Assembly (NCBI GenBank): GCA_903939765.1
Contig: CAJAIK010000029.1
Location: 1 to 49,805, forward strand
Source: an uncultured Chlorobiaceae bacterium
Lineage (GTDB): Bacteria > Bacteroidota > Chlorobiia > Chlorobiales > Chlorobiaceae
Length of the DNA: 49,805 nt
Direction of reading: 5' to 3'
Shown here: in pieces, positions 1-7,860 of the stretch
Position numbering within the stretch: the stretch's first letter is position 1
How the letters are laid out: every line of letters begins with the position of its first letter
The notes under the pieces: model-generated
Database searches by the model: none
What the model was told of the DNA's origin: nothing
Seen by the model: the letters and a program-made list of their open reading frames with translations, nothing else
Translations under genes and position numbers: made by a program

Positions 1-222
1 CCCCGCGAAGTCTACAAAGGCGCCCTCCTCGCCAACGCAAACGCCATCATGGTCGTCCACAACCACCCATCCGGCAACCCCGAACCCAGCCGCGCCGACA
101 AAGAAGTAACCACCAAACTCATCCAAGCCGGCAACATCCTCGACATCAACCTCCTCGATCATCTCATCATCGGCAACAACCAACACTACAGCTTCTTCGC
201 CCACGGCCTCATCCCCAAATAA
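1..222 (+). CDS. radC: RadC/JAB-domain protein, C-terminal part (gene enters from the left edge)
   Basis: The frame is open from base 1 and stops at 220-222, giving the last 73 residues. It contains the JAMM/MPN metal-binding signature of RadC proteins, HNHPSGNPEPSRAD at about residues 20-33 (two His, the Ser and the Asp of HxHPSG-x5-SxxD), followed by the usual LLDHLIIG segment. RadC-family proteins carry a JAB1/MPN-like fold of uncertain function; they are common in genomic islands and near phage genes. By my count 58 of the 73 codons end in C and only one (the ATG) ends in G, unlike most genes further right. The N-terminal half, with any helix-hairpin-helix region, lies outside the window. 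Confidence 0.9.
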   Translation, partial: PREVYKGALLANANAIMVVHNHPSGNPEPSRADKEVTTKLIQAGNILDINLLDHLIIGNNQHYSFFAHGLIPK

Positions 223-238
223 CCCTCACCACTAAAAA

Positions 239-260
239 GGGCACGGAACCACCCGTGCCC
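239..260. terminator. GC-rich hairpin after radC
   Basis: A perfect 8-bp stem, GGGCACGG (239-246) with CCGTGCCC (253-260), has a 6-nt loop and lies 17 nt after the radC stop. A run of five A precedes it and no T run follows, so it would work as a classical terminator only on the minus strand. For radC it may simply be a 3' stabilising hairpin. Confidence 0.5.
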
Positions 261-600
261 AAATCATCCACCCCCGCAAACCCCAGCGCCCTCATGACGC
301 CCTCCGCTCCGCCTACCAATAGACCAAAAAACATACCATCAACAGAGGAATACTCAAAATCCCTGCTTACATTACTTTTTTAAATGCCGCGCAACAGACG
401 TAGGTATCTGTGTTGTTATGCAGATCAGTATAAGACGCAGAAATAAAATGCAATACATCGTATAAGCTCGTTCTATTTGAGAGATTAATAGCGTTTTGAT
501 GTGCGTTAATGTTGTGTTTTATGAGGTTTACAATTCAAAAATCCGCAGTTTAGGCGGGTCAATCTAATTATTGTTGGGTATTTTCAAGGAGGTAACAAGG
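261..600. other. Intergenic region without a recognisable gene
   Basis: The first 60 bases are C-rich like radC, and the remainder is AT-rich. I see no coding frame with a plausible start. The last bases hold a strong ribosome binding site (AAGGAGG, about 588-594) for the lipoprotein gene that starts at 601. Confidence 0.5.
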
Positions 601-1221
601 ATGAAGAAGATTTACATCAAATTCGCTACGTTAGTCACGTTTATTGGTATTGCAGGATGCGCGCCAACAATCAGTGTTGTACCGTTAAGCAAAAAAGCAA
701 TGGAAGAAAGTGAGAAATCTGGCATACCGTATTACCTTCCCAGGCCATATCTTTTAATAACAAAAAACTTTAACGGGTCGAAGCAAACGACGACAAAAAC
801 GAAAGAGGAAAAGAAGAAAGGGGACGAAACATCTACGACTACAACCGAAGCCACAGCCACTGAGCCTGTTTTGAAAAATGAATCAGACAGCTATTCGGTG
901 CAAGTGATCTATTTGCCCGATCTAAAACGCAGATATGGAATAAATATCGACAAGGGCACGGGTACATTTGACAGTATGATTACGCTTGTGGATGGATGGA
1001 AGCTAACGGGTATTAATGTTAAAAGCGATAGTAAGACTGCTGATATTATATCTGCTGTAGGAGGTGTGGCGAAAAATATAGGTGAATTGATGGAGCTTAC
1101 TCCTGAATTGGCGAATATATCAGGAGCCGACATTGCTAAGCAACCAAACGCAGAATTATGGCTGTATGAGCTTGGAGATGATCTGCAGTGGAAGTCAGTT
1201 CTTCAATGGCCAAGCAAATAG
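601..1221 (+). CDS. Putative lipoprotein of unknown function
   Basis: I start at the ATG at 601 because AAGGAGG sits seven bases upstream and the protein then begins with a lipoprotein signal: MKK, a hydrophobic stretch and the lipobox IAGC. Cys20 would be lipidated and the 206-residue product anchored in a membrane, in Chlorobi probably the outer one. After about 45 residues a low-complexity Thr/Lys/Glu tract (about residues 60-90) looks like a flexible linker. The rest is a soluble domain with no motif I recognise. Base composition is A-rich, unlike the C-rich genes on both sides, so the gene may have a different origin. A longer frame opens at 571 but would bury the signal peptide. Function unknown. 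Confidence 0.75.
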   Translation: MKKIYIKFATLVTFIGIAGCAPTISVVPLSKKAMEESEKSGIPYYLPRPYLLITKNFNGSKQTTTKTKEEKKKGDETSTTTTEATATEPVLKNESDSYSVQVIYLPDLKRRYGINIDKGTGTFDSMITLVDGWKLTGINVKSDSKTADIISAVGGVAKNIGELMELTPELANISGADIAKQPNAELWLYELGDDLQWKSVLQWPSK

Positions 1222-1312
1222 TCAGGTTTAGCACGGAGTCCGTTTGACGCTACGCCGCCCAACCTCTCATTCCATCGGACCCACGCGAGGGGCCGCGCAG
1301 GCTAGCACCCCT

Positions 1313-1669
1313 CTACCCAATCATCACAACCTCATCCCGCTCCCGATCATCCGCCGGAGGAGCCTCACGCTTGCCCCACCGCTCAGGATGCTTCCGCTCC
1401 AGAAACCACGCCGACGCAAACCAGCTCTTCGCCGAAGCCGTCTCAATATTCTTCAGGTGAAACACCTCAGCCTTGGCCTCCGCCCGCTCAACCGCTAGGT
1501 ACAGATCCCGATACACCCCCGACCGTTCCCGCTCACCCCGCTTCAACCAGTTCAACAACGTCCGCCGATCAATCCCTGCAAGCTTGCAAGCTACCTCCCG
1601 GTAATGCCCCGCACCAATCGCATCAACGATGCACAGGGTAATCTCCTCCGTAATCTTCGCCGCAGGCAT
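1313..1669 (-). CDS. Phage-like helix-turn-helix protein (phBC6A51-type homeodomain / small-terminase-like)
   Basis: A 118-residue protein that I start at the ATG at 1669; a GTG three bases upstream is equally possible. The N-terminal 45 residues form a helix-turn-helix: a run beginning EEITLCIVDAIGAGHYREVA, then CKLAGIDRRTLLNWLKRG. It continues with SGVYRDLYLAVERAEAKAE and a typical WFLERKHPERWGKRE tail. This order of HTH, Ala/Glu-rich helix and ERxxPERWG is what I know from phage and prophage small-terminase-like proteins. No large terminase or other phage gene is visible nearby, so it is probably an orphan or island gene. Codons end mostly in G, mirroring the C-rich plus strand. Confidence 0.65.
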   Translation of the reverse strand: MPAAKITEEITLCIVDAIGAGHYREVACKLAGIDRRTLLNWLKRGERERSGVYRDLYLAVERAEAKAEVFHLKNIETASAKSWFASAWFLERKHPERWGKREAPPADDRERDEVVMIG

Positions 1670-1855
1670 CACACACTCTTTTTATACGGGAAAATGGGAA
1701 AATAGAAAACCACCACCCGCTACATTCCTCTCCATCACAAACACAACTTCACCTCTCATTCTCTTTTCGTTACCTTTCCATAGTTGTTTATATCTTACAT
1801 GTTAGATATATTTATCTTTATAAGTAAGCATTAATATATAATAAAATAAGAACAA

Positions 1856-2239
1856 ATGCCTATATCAGGAGCGTACACCGACGAAGCCAAGCGCCTCAGA
1901 GCAGAGATCAAAAAGAAATTCAAAACCCAGGTAGCCCTCTGCCAGGCAATCGGCGCCAAAGACGCCTCCTACATCACCGCCTACGTCACCGGCAAAAATC
2001 GTATTGGCAACATCCTCCGCGAAAAACTCGAAGCCGTCGGCATCGACGTCAACTACATCCTCTACGGCAAAAAAGGCACCCCCCAGCTCCCGCCACCACC
2101 GCCCGACCCCACCCTGACCCTCATTCTCACCGACTGCACCCAAAAAATCCAGCAGCTCCAAACCGCCGCGCTCGACATGAACAAACAACTCCTTGAACTC
2201 AACAAACTCCTCGGCACCATCAAAAAAAGACTACCCTGA
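1856..2239 (+). CDS. Small putative DNA-binding protein with C-terminal coiled coil
   Basis: A 127-residue protein starting at the ATG at 1856 after an AT-rich leader, with only a weak ribosome site (AAGAAC). Residues 10-60 resemble a degenerate Cro/XRE-like helix-turn-helix (TQVALCQAIGAKDASYITAY, then RIGNILREKLEAVGIDVNYIL), the kind of fold that ends in 'LEKALGINPNYLL'. A proline run follows (about 77-85), then a heptad-like helix with Leu, Ile and Gln (about 95-125) that could oligomerise. Codons end very often in C, as in radC at the left edge, which suggests the two belong to the same compositional block. It may be an island regulator. The HTH call is tentative. Confidence 0.6.
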   Translation: MPISGAYTDEAKRLRAEIKKKFKTQVALCQAIGAKDASYITAYVTGKNRIGNILREKLEAVGIDVNYILYGKKGTPQLPPPPPDPTLTLILTDCTQKIQQLQTAALDMNKQLLELNKLLGTIKKRLP

Positions 2240-2872
2240 TGCGTCATGCTGCCCAAAAACGCACCATTCGCCACAGCCCAATCAAGCCGGTTACTCTGTT
2301 GAAAAACAATCAGCATTCCCCGGTACAGATCTCAAAAGCACTTATATTGCCAAAGATTAAAAAAATAATACGGTAATTATTATTTGATATATTTCTTCTA
2401 TTATATGCTATTTTAACGCCGTATAACAGTACTCTTTATTTTTATAAATACACACTGTAAATACGATCTAAAACATAGTAATATATTATTTTATTTCTTT
2501 TTCTTTTGATGCAAAGATATATCGGCAAAACCCTATTTTATCGATTAAAAACGTATCAATATATGATTGATATTCTACTCAAAAAAGAAAAAATATAGAT
2601 GAGTTTATCTTATAAAAACAGCTCTTTACCGGCGGTGCGGTTACCATTGACGACTGCGCAAAATTGCGCTCTCATACCTCGGCCAGGCACGCAGCTCAAA
2701 AATGAACCTTCCGGCAGACGACAAACCCAGCCAAGTTCCCGGCTTTCTGCAATGGAGAAGAAAAATTTACCCTTCAAAAGTTTATTCACTCTATTTCCTT
2801 ATCTTCTATAACTTTTCAGAACATTTTCCACGTATACAGAAAGACCAAAAAACAGAGATATTGAGCAATTCA

Positions 2873-2926
2873 TAAAGTTTTCAAATTTGTAAAGTTTTGA
2901 TTTTCGTAAAGTTTTCGTAAAGTATT
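2873..2926. repeat. Direct repeats of TAAAGTTTT at 17-bp spacing
   Basis: TAAAGTTTT occurs at 2873, 2890 and 2907 (exactly 17 bp apart), and a fourth variant TAAAGTATT starts at 2918. A short periodic array in an AT-rich leader could be an array of protein-binding sites or just a local tandem duplication. It lies 80-130 bp upstream of pgsA. Confidence 0.6.
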
Positions 2927-2950
2927 AGCTGTTTTTGTTGATTTTTCTTG

Positions 2951-2983
2951 CCAGTATCTCATTATAAAAATAAGAGATACTGG
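2951..2983. promoter_or_regulatory. Perfect 10-bp inverted repeat just upstream of pgsA
   Basis: CCAGTATCTC (2951-2960) and GAGATACTGG (2974-2983) are perfectly complementary across a 13-nt AT-only spacer, ending 20 nt before the pgsA ATG. It could be an operator for a dimeric regulator or a hairpin in the leader. There is no T run after it, so a terminator is less likely. Confidence 0.55.
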
Positions 2984-3003
2984 AATTTTACAAAAAACTG
3001 AAC

Positions 3004-3558
3004 ATGAAAGGTCGTATTTTCAATCTCCCGAATTTTCTCAGTTTTCTGAGAATACTCCTGATACCCTGGTTTCTCTATTATTTTCATACCGGCCATCTTG
3101 ACATAGCTATTGTGATCATGATTGTGGCAGTCTTGACCGACTGGTTTGACGGGCAGGCGGCCCGATGGACGAACGAGGTTTCCGAGATGGGAAAAATTCT
3201 TGATCCTCTTGCCGACAAGCTCTGTCTTGCCAGTGTCGCACTCTATTTTCTCTGGATGGGCCAGCTTCCCTTGTGGTTTGTGCTTTTTGCGGTGCTCCGT
3301 GATATCCTGATTTTTATTGGCGCGGGGTATGTAAAATTCCGCCATTCAGTTGTGACAACGTCACTCTGGCCGGGAAAATGGGCAGTGGGTTTTGTCTCCA
3401 TGATGTTTATTGCCATGGTCTGGCCTCATCCCTTTTTCCGCCACTATCCGGTGAAGGAGTTTTTTTTGTATCTCTCTACCGTCATGCTTTTTTACTCGTT
3501 TCTCCTCTACTGTGTCAGATTTTTTAAAATTCATAAGGGACTGGAGTTCAAGGCCTGA
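3004..3558 (+). CDS. pgsA: CDP-diacylglycerol--glycerol-3-phosphate 3-phosphatidyltransferase
   Basis: An integral membrane enzyme of 184 residues that makes phosphatidylglycerol phosphate from CDP-diacylglycerol and glycerol-3-phosphate, the first step to phosphatidylglycerol. The CDP-alcohol phosphatidyltransferase signature D-x2-DG-x2-AR-x8-G-x3-D-x3-D is complete: D46, D49, G50, A53, R54, G63, D67 and D71. Hydrophobic segments lie at about 10-27, 33-45, 75-110 and 120-170, as expected for a multi-helix membrane protein, and the length is typical of PgsA. The N-terminal NLPNFLSFLRILLIP is characteristic of the family. It stands alone, convergent with lpxC-fabZ. A related CDP-alcohol transferase with another acceptor cannot be fully excluded. 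Confidence 0.9.
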   Translation: MKGRIFNLPNFLSFLRILLIPWFLYYFHTGHLDIAIVIMIVAVLTDWFDGQAARWTNEVSEMGKILDPLADKLCLASVALYFLWMGQLPLWFVLFAVLRDILIFIGAGYVKFRHSVVTTSLWPGKWAVGFVSMMFIAMVWPHPFFRHYPVKEFFLYLSTVMLFYSFLLYCVRFFKIHKGLEFKA

Positions 3559-3882
3559 GTTTCGACGGACATTTTTCACTCTTTGAAAACGTTTTTCCTC
3601 TTTTTATCCCTTCCGTTACACACGGTTCTGCTGTAGATCAATAACTCCTGTCCTGATATGGACAACTTTCCCGCAGTAAAATGAATTTTAGAGAAAATTA
3701 TTTATAAACTGTTATTTTATAAATAATTAAAAGCGTTCGACTACCTCTGGTTGCGGTTGGCGGGATGTTGATAACTTGTTGATGAAATGTGGAATGGGCG
3801 ATTCCGGGCAGCTCTTTGCAAGCTGTTTTATTGCAGGTCAACGAAGGTGCCGGGTTGCACCCTCGTTTCGGACCATCTTCTC
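3559..3882. other. Convergent intergenic region with two hairpins
   Basis: No gene is seen. A 13-bp AT-only hairpin (3696-3708 with 3716-3728) and a hairpin of 11 positions with one mismatch (3840-3850 with 3857-3867) lie between the convergent pgsA and lpxC-fabZ genes. The second is 16 nt beyond the lpxC-fabZ stop and may end that transcript, although no T run follows. Confidence 0.55.
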
Positions 3883-5286
3883 TTACTTGTTTTTCGGCGC
3901 AACTGTTGCCATAAGTGACGCTTCGCAGACAAGCTCACCTCTCACATAAGCCTTTGCGTCAAACTGGCAGACGCTTCTGCGTTTATTGGTCAAGGTTGCT
4001 TCAATGACCAGTGTGTCGCCAGGAAGCACCGGTTTGCGGAAACGGGCCTTGTCGATACCCATGAAGTAGACAACGCTCTCCTGAATATTGTCGTTACCGT
4101 TGAGCATCATGATGCCGCCGGTTTGGGCCATGGCTTCAAGAATGAGCACGCCGGGCATGATGGGATTTCCAGGAAAATGGCCCTGGAAGAAGGGTTCGTT
4201 AATCGTGACGTTTTTGATTGAAACAATTTTTTCATCAAGTTTGAACTCCACAATCTTGTCGATCAAAAGGAAGGGATAGCGATGGGGAAGAATCTTTTGA
4301 ATCGCGTTGATGTCAAAAATGACGCCCGCCTTTTTTTCGTGCTGGTACTGTCGGGCAAGTTTGTTGCGGTCGGCATATTTTTTAAGCTGCTTGACGAACT
4401 CCACATTAGATGCATGGCCGGGACGGGCTGCGAGTACCTGCGCCCTGAGTGGCATACCGAGGAGTGCAATGTCGCCGAGAAGGTCGAGCAGTTTATGGCG
4501 TGCAGGCTCATTCTTGAATCGCAGTTCGCGGTTGTTGAGGATGCCGTTTTCACCAATCACAAGATTGTCGCTTTCCAGACCAAGTTTTTTGCCAAGTTCG
4601 GCAAGTTCCTCTTGCTTCATGGCTTTATCGATAATGACAACAGCATTGTTTATATCGCCACCCTTGATGATCCCCTGGTTTGCAAGAGCCTCAACTTCGC
4701 TGAGAAAACAGAAAGTTCTGGAGGATGAGAACTCTTTGACAAATTCCTTGTCAAGATCAAAAAGGCCGGAATGCTGTGAGCCGAGTGCCGGATTTTTGTA
4801 ATCAACCATCACGGTTATCCTGAAGCTGTCAAGTGGCAGCGCGACAATATCCACGCCGTTTTCAGCATCATGGTATTCAATGGTGTCATCAATGACGAGG
4901 TAATTCTTCGGTTCATCCTGTTCCTGGAAACCGGCTTCGATGAGTGCTTCGGCAAAAGGGTGCGAGCTTCCGTCCATCACCGGTGGTTCGGGACCGCTCA
5001 GTTCAATGCGGCAGTTATCGATTTGGAGACCGTAAAGGGCACCAAGAACGTGTTCGGTAGTATGAATTTTCACTCCGTCAAGTGCAATGGTGGTGCCACG
5101 CAGAACATCAACAACATTTTCGATCAGGGCGGGTATTTCCGGGCTGTTGTCGATATCGGTACGTACAAACCGATATCCGTAGTTGACTGGAGCCGGTTTA
5201 AAAGTGATCACGCACTCTTTACCGGTGTGCAGTCCTGTACCACAGAGAGAAGCTTCTTTTTGAAGCGTACGCTGGTGAATAAGCAT
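3883..5286 (-). CDS. lpxC-fabZ: Bifunctional UDP-3-O-acyl-N-acetylglucosamine deacetylase / 3-hydroxyacyl-ACP dehydratase
   Basis: A 467-residue fusion. Residues 1 to about 300 are LpxC, the zinc enzyme for the committed deacetylation in lipid A synthesis: zinc/catalytic motif HTTEH (H75, E78, H79), MDGSS at 104-108, and a later HKLLDLLGD motif carrying the other metal ligands. Residues from about 320 are FabZ, the fatty-acid dehydratase: [11 protein letters not shown], then [11 protein letters not shown] with the catalytic His, and LEAMAQTGG with the catalytic acid. I start at the ATG at 5286 ([12 protein letters not shown]); an open frame extends 84 bases upstream but the family begins here. 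The fusion is known from Bacteroidetes and Chlorobi and links lipid A to fatty acid elongation. Confidence 0.95.
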   Translation of the reverse strand: MLIHQRTLQKEASLCGTGLHTGKECVITFKPAPVNYGYRFVRTDIDNSPEIPALIENVVDVLRGTTIALDGVKIHTTEHVLGALYGLQIDNCRIELSGPEPPVMDGSSHPFAEALIEAGFQEQDEPKNYLVIDDTIEYHDAENGVDIVALPLDSFRITVMVDYKNPALGSQHSGLFDLDKEFVKEFSSSRTFCFLSEVEALANQGIIKGGDINNAVVIIDKAMKQEELAELGKKLGLESDNLVIGENGILNNRELRFKNEPARHKLLDLLGDIALLGMPLRAQVLAARPGHASNVEFVKQLKKYADRNKLARQYQHEKKAGVIFDINAIQKILPHRYPFLLIDKIVEFKLDEKIVSIKNVTINEPFFQGHFPGNPIMPGVLILEAMAQTGGIMMLNGNDNIQESVVYFMGIDKARFRKPVLPGDTLVIEATLTNKRRSVCQFDAKAYVRGELVCEASLMATVAPKNK

Positions 5287-5401
5287 AGTGGAATCTCGTT
5301 GCTCCTGCCCGGATTTGATCCTTGCAGGAAATGAAGACAAATTGTAATGACGAAAAACTATTGAAACCAAAGATAATAAAGAACCATTTCCTGTTCAAAT
5401 C

Positions 5402-5419
5402 AGGCTCACCATTGAGCCT
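5402..5419. terminator. Hairpin between suhB and lpxC-fabZ
   Basis: AGGCTCA (5402-5408) pairs with TGAGCCT (5413-5419) over a 4-nt loop, about 65 nt beyond the suhB stop and 115 nt before the lpxC-fabZ start. On the minus strand only a short T stretch follows, so this is a weak terminator or attenuator candidate. Confidence 0.4.
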
Positions 5420-5483
5420 CTTTTGTCACCCAGGCGTATAACCTCTCTTTCCTGCTTTATTGTAAAAGGTAAATCAGGTCAAC

Positions 5484-6305
5484 TCATTTCGCCCCTTTTG
5501 ACTGTTTCTGTGGTGTGAAGTGTTTCAGTGCTTTTTCAAGAAGGAGTGGATGGGTTGTGTTGCTGCCGGCAATAATGCTCTGCCGTTGAAAAACATCAGG
5601 ATCACCGCTGAAGTCGGTAACCGTTCCTCCAGCTTCGCGGACAAGCAGGACGCCAGCGGCAAAATCCCATGGATAGAGCTTGTATTCCCAAAAGCCGTCA
5701 AAGCGGCCGCATGCGGTATAGGCAAGGTCGAGGGCTGCCGAGCCTGCTCGTCGGATACCGGCAGAATCGTGAATGACTTCTTTGAGCATGCCGATATACG
5801 ATTCCAGATAGTGGTAATCCTTGAACGGAAGCCCGGTTCCCATGAGAAAACTCTCCTTCTCGGTGCGGCTTGAGATGGTAATCTGTTTTCCATTCAGATA
5901 AGCGCCTCGATTGCGTTCAGCGGTAAAAAGCTCTTTCAGGACAGGCTGATAAACAACGCCTGCGAGAAGTTCATTCTGCTCTTTCAGCGCAATGCTTATG
6001 GAGAAAACAGGAAAGGAGTGGATAAAGTTAAGAGTACCGTCAAGAGGATCAACAATCCAGGTTCTTCCTGAAGTGCCGTTTATGATCGTGCCCTCTTCGC
6101 AGAGCATGCTGTCTTCGGGGAAGCTTTCGGTGATTATTGAACTGATTGACGCTTCACAGGCTTTGTCGACGTCAGTAACAAAATCCTTGAAATCTTTTGG
6201 CTGGATTTCAGAATGAGTGAGTTCGCCGAATTTTTCAAGAGTGATTGCTCCTGCAGCATGAGCCGCCCTGATGGCGGTTTGCAACTCGTTACTTTGTTTT
6301 CCCAT
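5484..6305 (-). CDS. suhB: Inositol monophosphatase family protein
   Basis: 273 residues, the normal length for the Mg-dependent, Li-sensitive phosphatase family (inositol-1-phosphatase, SuhB, CysQ-like). Visible motifs are the acidic pair E70-E71 (CEEGT), the metal/substrate site DPLDGTLNF at 86-94 and the C-terminal WDFAAGVLLVREAGG signature with the third metal Asp. It would hydrolyse a small phosphomonoester such as inositol phosphate or, for SuhB-like members, also act on RNA polymerase; which applies cannot be told from sequence. The ATG at 6305 gives a complete N-terminus. It lies upstream of lpxC-fabZ with a 200-bp gap and is divergent from tspO. Confidence 0.88.
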   Translation of the reverse strand: MGKQSNELQTAIRAAHAAGAITLEKFGELTHSEIQPKDFKDFVTDVDKACEASISSIITESFPEDSMLCEEGTIINGTSGRTWIVDPLDGTLNFIHSFPVFSISIALKEQNELLAGVVYQPVLKELFTAERNRGAYLNGKQITISSRTEKESFLMGTGLPFKDYHYLESYIGMLKEVIHDSAGIRRAGSAALDLAYTACGRFDGFWEYKLYPWDFAAGVLLVREAGGTVTDFSGDPDVFQRQSIIAGSNTTHPLLLEKALKHFTPQKQSKGAK

Positions 6306-6363
6306 TCAACAGCAAAAGATTGAAATTTAAGAGGCGGCTAATATAGCATTTCTTCGAGAGAGT

Positions 6364-6462
6364 ACCTATAACGGCCATGAGTCTCATCATTGCTGTTACC
6401 CCCTCTGTAACAAACATCTTTTTCTTAAGGGGAATTATCGGTAACACATACCGGTTATAGGT
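6364..6462 (+). promoter_or_regulatory. Potential structured leader upstream of tspO
   Basis: ACCTATAACGG (6364-6374) is complementary to CCGGTTATAGGT (6451-6462) apart from one extra G, so about 100 nt could close into a long stem. Inside are smaller hairpins: TGTTAC (6394-6399) with GTAACA (6406-6411), and CGGTA with TACCG around 6439-6453. The block ends 45 nt before the tspO ATG. This layout suits a 5' UTR RNA element or paired operators. I do not recognise a known riboswitch class in it. Confidence 0.4.
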
Positions 6463-6506
6463 GTTATGGAAATGTGTGCTATTTGATAACCGTAATTCAG
6501 ATTATA

Positions 6507-6983
6507 ATGAAACTCAACATTCCAAAGCTTGCACTCTGCATCGGTTTGTGTTTTGTGTTTGCCTGGGCTGGCACCATCTTTACACCACTGCCAGGTTCAG
6601 AGTGGTATTACCATGTACTCCAAAAGCCCTCATGGAATCCGCCAGACTGGCTCTTTCCTCCGGCTTGGAGTCTGCTTTTTCTTCTCATGGGTATTGCCCT
6701 CTATGTCGTCGTTCAGCAGAGGTCTGAAACAGTAAAGACTTTGGGAGCTCTTACCCTCTTTGGTGTTCAGCTCTTGCTGAATCTTGGCTGGTCAGCCGTC
6801 TTTTTTGGATTTCATTCACCATTACTTGCTCTGGTGGTGATTGTTATGCTCTGGCTGGCGATTGTGTTGACTATCCTGAAGTTTAAAGCGGTTTCTCCGC
6901 TCGCAGGGTATCTCCTGATTCCCTATCTCATGTGGGTAACGTTTGCTTCCTGTCTCAACTTTACGATCTGGCAGCTTAACTGA
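6507..6983 (+). CDS. tspO: TspO/MBR (translocator protein) family membrane protein
   Basis: About 158 residues with five hydrophobic segments, as in bacterial TspO. The family pattern is clear: a W-Y-x-x-L-x-KPSWNPPDWLFPPAWSLLFLLMG block, then NLGWSAVFFGFHSPLLAL and a final helix. TspO proteins bind porphyrins and help regulate tetrapyrrole traffic or degradation, which fits a chlorophototroph. The ATG at 6507 gives the compact N-terminus usual for the family; an in-frame ATG at 6474 would add eleven residues and cannot be excluded. The gene is divergent from suhB and has a possible structured leader. No tetrapyrrole gene lies next to it. Confidence 0.88.
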   Translation: MKLNIPKLALCIGLCFVFAWAGTIFTPLPGSEWYYHVLQKPSWNPPDWLFPPAWSLLFLLMGIALYVVVQQRSETVKTLGALTLFGVQLLLNLGWSAVFFGFHSPLLALVVIVMLWLAIVLTILKFKAVSPLAGYLLIPYLMWVTFASCLNFTIWQLN

Positions 6984-7028
6984 TCGGATTGCTGGATGTT
7001 GTCCACATACTGAGAGTCTTCTGTTAAT

Positions 7029-7073
7029 AATGAGTAACGGGATGTGCCGGGCTTGGGTATCCCTTTACTCATT
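7029..7073. terminator. 15-bp hairpin between tspO and a convergent lipoprotein gene
   Basis: AATGAGTAACGGGAT (7029-7043) pairs with ATCCCTTTACTCATT (7059-7073) with a single non-Watson-Crick position and a 15-nt loop. It sits between the convergent stops at 6983 and 7100, so it probably separates both transcripts, although no long T run follows. Confidence 0.6.
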
Positions 7074-7099
7074 GCAATTATTCGATAAAAAGCTCAGGG

Positions 7100-7654
7100 T
7101 TATCTGACCTTTTCGAGTTTGTCGAGTTTGTCGAGTGCTGTTTTTCCAGCCTCCTTGAGCGTAGCGATTGTTTGATCGTTTGTGATCGTATTGCCTGAGG
7201 AGATCATGATGTAGTAACCATCCTTAAAGAGATACAACCCACCGGTGGCAATGAAGGCGTCATTGCCGAGCTCCTTGACCTCTCTTTTCGAACCTCCGAA
7301 CATTTTCTTGAGTTCACGATATATCGTTTCAGAGTTTACACTTTCGCGGGGCATAAAGGAGTCCTGGGTGATTGATACCTGTATATAGTGTCTCGATGAG
7401 GGGTTTACGGCACTGTACATACAGAGTTTCATGCCGACAATCGGGGTTTCACTTTTTTTCCCATCCTGAACTTCCTCACCAAGGAGCTTTGCGGCATCAT
7501 TCTTGCTGATCAGCTCTTCCGGTTCCAGGACTTTTCCCGCTTTTAAAAGCTCTGTGGCAGGAGCACCTGTTTTGTCCTCTTGTTTGTCACTCTTGCAGGC
7601 GCCGAGGGTAAGAGCAAAAGCGAGCAGCGTGACGGCAATATTTCTTGTTTTCAT
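7100..7654 (-). CDS. Putative lipoprotein of unknown function
   Basis: A 184-residue protein beginning MKTRNIAVTLLAFALTLGAC: a short lipoprotein signal with lipobox LGAC and Cys20 as the lipidation site. A charged linker follows, then a domain of about 120 residues with mixed beta/alpha character (ISKNDAAKLLGEEVQDGKK, later LFKDGYYIMISSG). This resembles periplasmic DUF3558-like lipoproteins that begin their domain with 'sxxdAaxllGxxv', but I am not sure of the family. It is a single gene between tspO and acs. Its role is unknown. Confidence 0.7.
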   Translation of the reverse strand: MKTRNIAVTLLAFALTLGACKSDKQEDKTGAPATELLKAGKVLEPEELISKNDAAKLLGEEVQDGKKSETPIVGMKLCMYSAVNPSSRHYIQVSITQDSFMPRESVNSETIYRELKKMFGGSKREVKELGNDAFIATGGLYLFKDGYYIMISSGNTITNDQTIATLKEAGKTALDKLDKLEKVR

Positions 7655-7790
7655 AAGCGTTTTTTTATTGGGAGATACAGAGAAGCGCCCAATCTACAGT
7701 TAACTTAAAAATTACCCCAACGGCATTCATCTTTTTTTATGAGAAAATCCTGTATATCAGAGTGATGGCGGCTGTGAAAGGGTAAAAAAT

Positions 7791-7820
7791 CATAAAGCGC
7801 AGTCCAGACTGCGCTTTATG
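7791..7820 (-). terminator. Rho-independent terminator of acs
   Basis: CATAAAGCGCAGT (7791-7803) and ACTGCGCTTTATG (7808-7820) form a perfect 13-bp stem with a 4-nt loop. On the minus strand it is followed at once by ATTTTTTACC. It starts 41 nt after the acs stop: a textbook intrinsic terminator. Confidence 0.9.
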
Positions 7821-7860
7821 ATGGTTGTAAGGCGATGAGAGTGTGAAAAAGCGCCAGGGC

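Larger units (their letters stand above)
2240..3003. other. Long AT-rich intergenic region before pgsA
   Basis: No convincing gene in 760 bases. A more GC-rich patch at 2620-2760 is open in several frames but carries no motif, and its composition differs from its surroundings, so it may be a decayed insert. From 2873 to 2983 there are periodic TAAAGTTTT repeats and a perfect inverted repeat (separate entries). The promoter of pgsA is presumably near the 3' end. Confidence 0.5.

Noticed and set aside
1244-1498. 84-codon plus-strand frame over the phage-like HTH gene
   Set aside because: It is the complement of the minus-strand HTH gene, extremely rich in Arg and Pro, as expected from the C-rich strand.
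2599-2811. 70-codon open frame in the AT-rich gap before pgsA
   Set aside because: No ribosome site, no motif, a Ser/Pro/Arg-rich composition typical of chance frames, and other frames equally open nearby.
2873-2926. CRISPR array
   Set aside because: The repeated unit is only 9 bp with 2-8 bp between copies; far too short for CRISPR repeats and spacers.
4088-5334. Several plus-strand frames of 60-164 codons opposite lpxC-fabZ
   Set aside because: All lie on the complement of a full-length gene with intact catalytic motifs; they are antisense shadows.
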